From positions 422 through 20,775 of the forward strand of contig DCHF01000005.1 of assembly GCA_002315555.1 (NCBI GenBank): a stretch of 20,354 nt of DNA, written 5' to 3'. The position numbers were made by a program, and so were the translations under genes. This stretch comes from Lachnospiraceae bacterium UBA1759. Lineage in GTDB: Bacteria; Bacillota; Clostridia; Lachnospirales; Lachnospiraceae. This document shows positions 15,319 to 20,354 of this stretch, piece by piece. Positions within the stretch are counted from its first letter, which is position 1; every line of letters starts with the position of its first letter. Under the pieces are notes generated by a model, which saw nothing but the letters and a program-made list of their open reading frames with translations, did not search any database and was not told the DNA's origin.

Positions 15319-15326
15319 TTATATCA
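15319..15326 (-). promoter_or_regulatory. extended -10 promoter for pepF
   Basis: On the minus strand TATAAT (15324-15319) is preceded by TG and one base, the extended -10 pattern. No good -35 box is seen at the right distance, which extended -10 promoters tolerate. Transcription would start about 33 bases before the pepF ATG. It could serve some or all of the downstream genes to coaX, as no clear terminator is seen in between. Confidence 0.5.
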
Positions 15327-15422
15327 TACCACCTGGTACGAAAGCCCGCAAGGTCTTTTCATCCCTCCCTTTCCCCCACTCTCACGCACCGGTGAACGTG
15401 ACATTCCGATCCGCGACGGTAC

Positions 15423-15451
15423 TGTACAAAAATCAGGAATAATGATATGAT
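15423..15451 (+). promoter_or_regulatory. promoter for plsC operon
   Basis: TGTACA (15423-15428) and TATGAT (15446-15451) are separated by exactly 17 bases, a good sigma-A-type pair. The start point would be near 15458, leaving a leader of about 85 bases before plsC that begins with the inverted repeat at 15457-15489. Confidence 0.55.
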
Positions 15452-15456
15452 ATATA

Positions 15457-15489
15457 GAATTCCGAGAGCAGCTCCGCTCGCCGGAATTC
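15457..15489 (+). other. 5' leader hairpin of plsC mRNA
   Basis: GAATTCCG (15457-15464) and CGGAATTC (15482-15489) pair perfectly, and GAGC with GCTC can pair inside. It starts almost exactly at the predicted transcription start, so the mRNA would carry a hairpin at its very 5' end. Such structures are known to stabilise mRNAs; an operator role is the alternative. There is no U-tract, so it is not a terminator. Confidence 0.45.
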
Positions 15490-15542
15490 CAAAGACTGCT
15501 GAAGTGAAACGGCAGAAAAAGAATGATATCAGGAGAAACAAA

Positions 15543-16277
15543 ATGCGTATCATACCTGTATTTTTTTATCTTTTCGGTTACATCATCTTCCATCCGTTCG
15601 TTCTGATCCGCGGACTGAAGGCGCTGAAGGCCGGTGATTTTGCCACGGTCGATGCCATTACCAAAAAGCACGTGCCCATCTGGTGCCGCGGCGTCCTGAA
15701 GACTGCCGGGGTCAAGGTCACCGTGACCGGTCAGGAAAACATTCCGGGGGGTCAGCCGTGCGTATTCGTTGCGAACCACAGAAGCCTGTTCGATTTCTTC
15801 TTCCTTCTGCTCATGCCGAACGGCCCGATGCCTCTGGTCGCCAAGATCGAGATCGAAAAAGTGCCGCTTGTCCGTCAGTGGATGTATCTTTTACACTGCA
15901 TGTTCATCGACCGCGATGATGCCAAGCAGAGCGTCAAGATCCTCGGAGAAGCGCAGAGCCTGGTGGAACGGGGCTACAGCGTAGGCATTTTCCCGGAGGG
16001 TACGCGTTACAAGGGCGAAGAAGGCGACATGGGCACCTTCTTAAGCGGTTCCTTCCGCGTGGCCGTGAAGACCGGCGCGCCGATAGTCCCGGTGGCGATC
16101 TTCAACAGCCGGGCCATCATGGAAGGTAAAAAGCACCTCGGCGTTTACGCTGCCGATGTGGAAGTCCGCATTCTGCCGCCCATTCCGACCGAAGGTCTCG
16201 CAAAGACCGGAAACAGCGCCAAGGCCGTTGCCGCTCAGGCGGAAGAGCTGGTACGCGCGGAACTGAAAAAGAACTGA
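15543..16277 (+). CDS. plsC: 1-acyl-sn-glycerol-3-phosphate acyltransferase (PlsC)
   Basis: A 244-residue membrane-associated acyltransferase that converts lysophosphatidic acid to phosphatidic acid in phospholipid synthesis. It starts with a hydrophobic anchor (IIPVFFYLFGYIIFHPFVLI). VANHRSLFDFFF holds the H-x4-D catalytic motif (H79, D84), and IFPEGTRYKGEEG (from about residue 149) is the glycerophosphate-binding motif III. KPVPIVPVAI-like sequence near residue 185 (TGAPIVPVAIFNS) is motif IV. The start at 15543 is chosen for AGGAG eight bases upstream and the hydrophobic N-terminus; the frame is open further upstream, but that part covers the promoter and leader. The DUF1858 gene follows after 14 bases. 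Confidence 0.92.
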   Translation: MRIIPVFFYLFGYIIFHPFVLIRGLKALKAGDFATVDAITKKHVPIWCRGVLKTAGVKVTVTGQENIPGGQPCVFVANHRSLFDFFFLLLMPNGPMPLVAKIEIEKVPLVRQWMYLLHCMFIDRDDAKQSVKILGEAQSLVERGYSVGIFPEGTRYKGEEGDMGTFLSGSFRVAVKTGAPIVPVAIFNSRAIMEGKKHLGVYAADVEVRILPPIPTEGLAKTGNSAKAVAAQAEELVRAELKKN

Positions 16278-16291
16278 CGGAGGAGCAAATC

Positions 16292-16492
16292 ATGTTCAGA
16301 TTAACGAAAGATACGACCATCGGCGAACTTTTAAGGACTTATCCCGACTCCGCGGAGATCCTGACGGAGATCGGTATGCATTGCCTGGGCTGCCCGTCCG
16401 CGCGGAATGAAACGCTGGAGCAGGCGGCGGAGGTGCATGACATCGATCCGGAGGACCTGATCGAGGATCTGCGCGGTTTTCTGGAGCAGTAA
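16292..16492 (+). CDS. DUF1858 domain protein with CxxC pair
   Basis: A 66-residue protein consisting only of a DUF1858 domain (the domain also found at the N-terminus of ScdA/RIC iron-sulfur repair proteins). The typical order is visible: a beta-turn opening (FRLTKDTTIGELLRTYPD), a helix ending in GMHCLGCPSARNETLEQAA with the cysteine pair C31-x-x-C34, and a closing helix (DPEDLIEDLRGFLEQ). The pair is proposed in this family to be redox active or to bind a metal or nitric-oxide-related ligand, but its role is not established. CGGAGGAG precedes the ATG. It sits 14 bases after plsC and 12 before the M20 peptidase, so all three are probably one operon. Confidence 0.9.
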   Translation: MFRLTKDTTIGELLRTYPDSAEILTEIGMHCLGCPSARNETLEQAAEVHDIDPEDLIEDLRGFLEQ

Positions 16493-16504
16493 AGGAGTTT
16501 TATC

Positions 16505-17638
16505 ATGGAAATGAGTCCGGAGATCTTGAACTACATCGAAGAGCACGCGGCGGAAATGCGCGCGCTTCTCATTACTCTGGCGGGAATTCCCGCGCCGTCC
16601 AATAAGGAGGAAAAGCGCGCGGCATTCGTGAAAAGCTGGCTGGAGGAGCATGGGGCGGAAGGCGTGTACATCGACCGGGCGCTGAACGTGGTCTATCCGG
16701 TCGGTGTGACGGCTGACAATTCCGTGGTCGTTTTCATGGCGCACACGGATGTGGTATTCCCGGATGAAAAGCCGCTGCCGGTCACGGTAGAGGACGGAAA
16801 GATCTTTGCGCCGGGCGTGGGCGATGACACCGCGAATCTGGTCGCGCTGCTCTTTGTTGCGCGCTACATTGCGGAAAACCGGCTGACGCCGAAGGACGGC
16901 GGTCTGCTGATCGTGGCAAATTCCGGCGAGGAAGGACTCGGAAATCTGAAAGGCTCCCGTGAGATCTGCCGTGCGTTTGCCGGACGCATCCGCGAATTCG
17001 TCTCCTTTGACGGCGGTTACGGCAGTGTCTGCAACGATGCGGTGGGTTCCAAACGCTACCGCGTGGAGGTGAAGACTGAAGGCGGCCATTCCTACAGCAA
17101 CTTCGGCAACCAGAACGCGATCATGTATCTGGCATCGATGATCGACAGCCTGTACGCCATGAAGGTACCGGAGGGCGGAAAGACTACGTACAATGTCGGA
17201 ACGATCTCCGGCGGTACTTCGGTCAATACCATCGCCCAGCAGGCGGAAATGCTCTTTGAGTACCGTTCCTCAAGCCGCGAGGACCTGAAGATCATGGACG
17301 CGGAATTTGAAGCCTGCATCGCGTACTACCGTGCGAAAGGCATCACGGTCAATGTGGAACTTGTGGGCGAGCGCCCATGCCGCGGCGACGTGGATCCGGA
17401 GAAGATGCTGGAGTTGACGCTCCGCGCGGAAGATTTCCAGAAGCGTTACATGAACAAGCCGATGACCTACGGCGCCGGTTCCACGGATTGCAACATTCCG
17501 CTTTCACTCGGCATTCCGGCCGTCTGCTACGGTGTCATCGAGGGCGCTAAGGCGCACACCCGTGAAGAATGGGTCCTCGAAGAAAGTCTGATGCCGGGTT
17601 ATAAGATCGCTTTTGATTCGATCCTGTGGCATTTCTGA
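16505..17638 (+). CDS. M20 family metallopeptidase (PepT/ArgE-like)
   Basis: A 377-residue two-metal exopeptidase of the M20 clan. FMAHTDVVFPD carries H80 and D82, FAPGVGDDTANL carries the bridging aspartate (D107 or D108), and VANSGEEGLGNLKG carries E142-E143. The terminal ligand H351 is in EGAKAHTREEWV. Residues about 185-295 are the dimerisation (lid) domain, with GGHSYSNFGNQNAI and YNVGTISGGTSVNTIA. This pattern resembles peptidase T and related aminotripeptidases, as well as deacetylases, so the exact substrate is open. AAAGGAG precedes the ATG. It ends the plsC operon 31 bases before a strong terminator. It is not closely similar to the PepV-type enzyme at 11867-13309. Confidence 0.88.
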   Translation: MEMSPEILNYIEEHAAEMRALLITLAGIPAPSNKEEKRAAFVKSWLEEHGAEGVYIDRALNVVYPVGVTADNSVVVFMAHTDVVFPDEKPLPVTVEDGKIFAPGVGDDTANLVALLFVARYIAENRLTPKDGGLLIVANSGEEGLGNLKGSREICRAFAGRIREFVSFDGGYGSVCNDAVGSKRYRVEVKTEGGHSYSNFGNQNAIMYLASMIDSLYAMKVPEGGKTTYNVGTISGGTSVNTIAQQAEMLFEYRSSSREDLKIMDAEFEACIAYYRAKGITVNVELVGERPCRGDVDPEKMLELTLRAEDFQKRYMNKPMTYGAGSTDCNIPLSLGIPAVCYGVIEGAKAHTREEWVLEESLMPGYKIAFDSILWHF

Positions 17639-17669
17639 TTTCGTAAAACGTACGCCGGGTTTCCGGCCG

Positions 17670-17711
17670 CATAGAAAAAGACCGTCCCCGAAGGGACGGT
17701 CTTTTTCTATG
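17670..17711. terminator. bidirectional terminator, 19-bp perfect stem
   Basis: The arms 17670-17688 and 17693-17711 are exactly complementary over 19 bases (core AAAAAGACCGTCCC), around a CGAA tetraloop. The A-run at one foot and the T-run at the other make it work on both strands. It ends the M20 peptidase gene on the plus strand and the nitroreductase gene on the minus strand. Confidence 0.95.
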
Positions 17712-17765
17712 TCTTTTCAAATGTCTCAACCAATAATCCATCCGGATCTTCCGGCAGACCCGCCG

Positions 17766-18284
17766 TTACGCGATATACGTAACGTCCTTCTCAGCATTGA
17801 AAACGTGCGGTTCCTTCGTGGTGTTCGGGTGGCCGACCGCAATTGCGATCTGATAGCTGTAATCCGCGGGAACGCCCATTTTTTCATCGTAGTAGGCCTT
17901 TTTCTCACCGGTCAGGACACCCTTTACGCACCCGATGATCACGCTGCCCAGCCCCAGGCCCTTGGCCGCGAGATGGATGTTTTCAACGGCGATGCCCGCA
18001 TCGACCGCACTCCAGCCGAATGCGTCCTGTCCGCTGATGGAAATGAACAGCGGCGCATTGTAATAGAAGGTCGTTGCCGCATTCGGGTTCAGGTCATTCT
18101 GAAGCTCCTTGATGATGGGGTTTTTCGTGTCGATCACGGAAAAATGCAGCTCCTGCTCATTCCGCGCGGTCGGCGCCTTCAGGCCGGCCTCCACTAAGAC
18201 CTTGATCTCCTCTTCGGTCAGTGCTTCTTCGGTGTACGCACGGATCGATCCACGCTCGTCGATCGTTGTAAAAAGATCTGCCAT
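17766..18284 (-). CDS. nitroreductase family protein
   Basis: A 172-residue FMN-dependent oxidoreductase of the nitroreductase fold, probably a homodimer using NAD(P)H. R11-G-S13-I-R15-A-Y is the N-terminal FMN-phosphate motif (R-x-S-x-R-x-Y). APTARNEQELHFSVI near residue 37 is the second FMN segment. AVDAGIAVENIHLAAKGLGLGSVIIGCV near residues 92-119 (quoted in part by its core IHLAAKGLGLGS) is the conserved helix that fixes the flavin. The short length and AIAVGHPNTTKEP end resemble the small nitroreductases common in Clostridia; the physiological substrate is unknown. AGAAGGAGG precedes the ATG. It follows the second M3 peptidase by 35 bases and is closed by the shared terminator. Confidence 0.92.
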   Translation of the reverse strand: MADLFTTIDERGSIRAYTEEALTEEEIKVLVEAGLKAPTARNEQELHFSVIDTKNPIIKELQNDLNPNAATTFYYNAPLFISISGQDAFGWSAVDAGIAVENIHLAAKGLGLGSVIIGCVKGVLTGEKKAYYDEKMGVPADYSYQIAIAVGHPNTTKEPHVFNAEKDVTYIA

Positions 18285-18319
18285 TTCGTCCTCCTTCTTT
18301 TACCGTATCTCTTTATTCT

Positions 18320-20011
18320 TTATGCCAGCTTCAGCTCCGGAAGCAGACTCTCGATGATCTTCTTTACCGTACCCTCTTCAAAGGGGTTGGAAAGGTTCGC
18401 GTATTTCAGGGTATCAAAGTAGCCGAACTTGCCGCCGCATCTGCAGAGTCTCATGTAATCCGCCCAGGTGGCATCATGTTCTTCCTTGCTCATGCCATAG
18501 TAATTGAATGCGCAGATCTGCGCCAGTGCATAGTCGATGTAGTAGAACGGGAACAGGAAGATGTGCTGCTTCTGCATCCAGAAACCACCCTCGGCCAGGA
18601 ATTCGTGACCGTCGTACTGTCTCCACGGCATATAGGTCTGCTCCAGCTCATGCCAGATCGCGCGGCGCGCCTTGGCATCCTTGAACTCGCCCTCAAACAT
18701 GCGATGCTGGAATTCATCGACCGCGCACATGTACGGAATGACCATGATGGCGTCCATCAGGTGGCTGTAGCGGTAGTCATCGGCCTTGTCACCGAAGAAA
18801 CCGTCCATGTAGGGGTATGCCCAGTGCTCCATGGTCATGGAGTGGATCTCGGCGATCTCGCTGGTGGAGAAGACCTGGTTCATGGACGGGACCTCCTTTG
18901 CTGCGGTGAAAGCGGCAAAGGCGTGGCCGGCCTCATGGGTCAGGACATCCACATCGGCTGAGGTGCCGTTGAAGTTGGAGAAAATGAACGGTGCCTTCAT
19001 GTCCGGCAGGAAGGTGCAGTAACCGCCGCCGCGCTTGCCCGGGCGGGTCTCCAGGTCAAACAGGTCATGTTCGACCATAAAATCAAAGAACACGCCGGTC
19101 TCTTTAGACATGTCGCGGTACATTTCCTGCGCGATCTTCACCATCTCATCCTTGGTGCCGTGCGGGGTCGGGTTGCCGTCCGGGAAGATCAGGCTCTCGT
19201 CGTAGTAGTTCAACGTGTCGATGCCCAGGCGCTTCTTCTGCTCGTCTCTGAGCTTCTGACACACCGGGACGATGACCTCGCGCACCTGCTCACGGAACTT
19301 CTCCACATCCGCCGCCGTATAATCATATCGGCCGCGTTCCAGATAGATGTAATCGATGAAGCTGTCAAAGCCCAGCTTCTTCGCAATGCCCTTACGAAGC
19401 TCGATCATCTGATCATAGATTGCATCGAGTTCACCGGAGACCTTTTCGTAAAGATCGCCCCAGGCGATCATCGCTTCTCTTCTCTCCTCGCGGTCCAGGG
19501 ACTGCATATGTTTTAACAGGCCGTAGAAATTGACGGTCTCCCCGCGGAATTCTGTGCTTGCGACCGCTGCCGCCTTGGAGTACGCCATGCGCAGGTTGCT
19601 GTCCGCGACGCTGTCCTCTAAAATTGCCGGGCTCTGCAGTTTTTTATTGATCTCCATACCCTGCAGGTACAGCTTGCCGTAAGCCGCTTCCCACTCGGCA
19701 CGCCACGGAGATTCCAGGATCACTTCGCCGATCTCCTTGTTCTGAAGCATCAGCGAGGGAACCTTGCTGTTAAAATACTTCATCTCTTCTTCATAGAAAG
19801 CATCGTCCGTGTTGCCGGTGTTGCGGATGCTGGCAACGGTCTGCATCGTAAACCAATGGCACTCATTCTCTTCATATGCTTTATAGAGTGCGAGCTGCGT
19901 CTCAAAATCCGGTGCGTTCTTCAGCCCCTCGATGACCTTTTGTCCTTCTTCAAGTGCCGCGTCCAGATCCGGGCGCACGTATTCAAGTTCACTGAATGTG
20001 GTAAAACTCAT
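18320..20011 (-). CDS. M3 family oligoendopeptidase, second paralogue
   Basis: A 563-residue zinc oligopeptidase of the PepF-like M3 family. H359-E-A-G-H363 in VLTHEAGHAFAAF is the metal site, and the third ligand is expected in FSTSEIAEIHSMTMEHW. The lid region includes FPFYYIDYALAQICAFNY, typical of this shorter PepF subgroup often labelled M3 family oligoendopeptidase. It is about 40 residues shorter than the pepF gene in this window, and the two differ along most of their length, so they are distant paralogues and not a recent duplication. ACAGGAGG precedes the ATG. The gene is the first of a two-gene unit with the nitroreductase. Confidence 0.93.
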   Translation of the reverse strand: MSFTTFSELEYVRPDLDAALEEGQKVIEGLKNAPDFETQLALYKAYEENECHWFTMQTVASIRNTGNTDDAFYEEEMKYFNSKVPSLMLQNKEIGEVILESPWRAEWEAAYGKLYLQGMEINKKLQSPAILEDSVADSNLRMAYSKAAAVASTEFRGETVNFYGLLKHMQSLDREERREAMIAWGDLYEKVSGELDAIYDQMIELRKGIAKKLGFDSFIDYIYLERGRYDYTAADVEKFREQVREVIVPVCQKLRDEQKKRLGIDTLNYYDESLIFPDGNPTPHGTKDEMVKIAQEMYRDMSKETGVFFDFMVEHDLFDLETRPGKRGGGYCTFLPDMKAPFIFSNFNGTSADVDVLTHEAGHAFAAFTAAKEVPSMNQVFSTSEIAEIHSMTMEHWAYPYMDGFFGDKADDYRYSHLMDAIMVIPYMCAVDEFQHRMFEGEFKDAKARRAIWHELEQTYMPWRQYDGHEFLAEGGFWMQKQHIFLFPFYYIDYALAQICAFNYYGMSKEEHDATWADYMRLCRCGGKFGYFDTLKYANLSNPFEEGTVKKIIESLLPELKLA

Positions 20012-20062
20012 AGTTCCTCCTGTCTCGATCGATCATAATACCAACGATCATCATCTATGTTT

Positions 20063-20091
20063 ACTGTAACAAAAATGCGGCATTTTAGCAA
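20063..20091 (-). promoter_or_regulatory. possible promoter of the second M3 peptidase with palindrome in the spacer
   Basis: On the minus strand TTGCTA (20091-20086) and TACAGT (20068-20063) are 17 bases apart. The spacer is almost filled by AAAATGC-G-GCATTTT (20072-20086), a seven-base-arm palindrome that could be a repressor site. The -10 box is only moderate, so this is tentative. Confidence 0.35.
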
Positions 20092-20147
20092 GCATCGGAA
20101 GCCGACCCGCGAAATGAATGCCGGAGACCGGCTCCCGCCGGTAAATC

Positions 20148-20185
20148 AAAAAGCGCCCATCCCCTTTCGGAGATGGGCGCTTTTT
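20148..20185. terminator. terminator of the right-edge gene (bidirectional form)
   Basis: AAAAAGCGCCCATC (20148-20161) and GATGGGCGCTTTTT (20172-20185) pair perfectly over 14 bases with a ten-base loop. It lies 25 bases beyond the stop codon of the minus-strand gene entering from the right, and separates it from the M3 peptidase promoter. Confidence 0.93.
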
Positions 20186-20210
20186 ATGCGATATGCGATC
20201 GTTCTTAAAA

Positions 20211-20354
20211 TCAGAACTTACCAGCCTTAGCTGCTTCTTCAACAGATACAGCAACTGCAACGGTCATACCGACCATCGGGTTGTTACCTGCGCCGATCAG
20301 ACCCATCATTTCTACGTGAGCCGGAACGGATGAAGAACCTGCGAACTGTGCATC
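20211..20354 (-). CDS. unidentified protein, C-terminal 47 residues
   Basis: The gene enters from the right edge and only its 3' end is here, reading from DAQFAGSSSVPAHVEMMGLI to the terminal SVEEAAKAGKF. A small-residue-rich stretch (GLIGAGNNPMVGMTVAVAVSV) precedes a short charged tail. I do not recognise the family; it could be a soluble enzyme C-terminus or end in a membrane segment. Codons such as GCA, GCT, GTT, GTA and TCT are preferred, unlike the G/C-ending codons of all neighbouring genes, which suggests a highly expressed gene. A strong terminator follows. Confidence 0.75.
   Translation of the reverse strand, partial: DAQFAGSSSVPAHVEMMGLIGAGNNPMVGMTVAVAVSVEEAAKAGKF

Noticed and set aside
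1..20354. Mobile elements, CRISPR arrays, tRNA or rRNA genes
   Set aside because: No transposase, integrase, regularly spaced repeats or recognisable RNA gene sequence seen; the intergenic spaces are short and mostly explained by promoters, hairpins and terminators.

Overview
The window is 20.4 kb of gene-dense, fairly GC-rich bacterial chromosome (mid-50s percent by eye, not computed). AGGAGG-type ribosome binding sites precede most starts, and the families present (NiaR/3H repressor, PfoR-like EIIC, DUF3899, type III CoaX, two M3 oligoendopeptidases, PepV-type M20 dipeptidase) point to an anaerobic member of the Bacillota, class Clostridia. This placement is inference. I see no rRNA, tRNA, CRISPR array, insertion sequence, phage gene or conjugation gene.

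Layout. (1) Plus strand, 2-2136: the tail of a DUF3899 membrane protein followed by a cytosolic GH29 alpha-L-fucosidase, closed by a long compound hairpin terminator shared with the convergent niaR. (2) Minus strand, 3866-2229: a PfoR/EIIC-like membrane protein and the niacin repressor NiaR, behind a 28-bp near-perfect palindrome lying on a TATAAT promoter. (3) Minus strand, 6031-3973: a beta-lactamase-fold serine hydrolase and an esterase-D-family protein that has lost its nucleophile serine. (4) Minus strand, 15279-6089: a long same-strand run of pepF, a pepV-like dipeptidase, an AEC transporter, a TIM-barrel isomerase, pxpB, pxpC, pxpA, trmD and coaX. The last six are tightly packed and mostly overlapping, so probably translationally coupled. 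(5) Plus strand, 15543-17638: plsC, a DUF1858 di-cysteine protein and an M20 peptidase, ending in a perfect 19-bp-stem bidirectional terminator. (6) Minus strand, 20011-17766: a second M3 oligoendopeptidase and a nitroreductase. (7) Minus strand, right edge: the C-terminus of an unidentified gene with its own terminator.

Working together: region 4 reads as a peptide and pyroglutamate (5-oxoproline) utilisation locus. PepF and PepV would break oligopeptides and dipeptides down, PxpABC would turn 5-oxoproline into glutamate, and the AEC carrier would move an organic or amino acid. Embedding two housekeeping genes, trmD (tRNA m1G37) and coaX (CoA synthesis), in the same overlapping string is unusual.

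The best candidates for something undescribed are the apparent NiaR-controlled PfoR/EIIC-like protein (possible niacin-related transporter), the serine-less esterase, the pxp-trmD-coaX arrangement with its extra isomerase and carrier, and the structured pepF-pepV spacer holding a possible 32-residue peptide.
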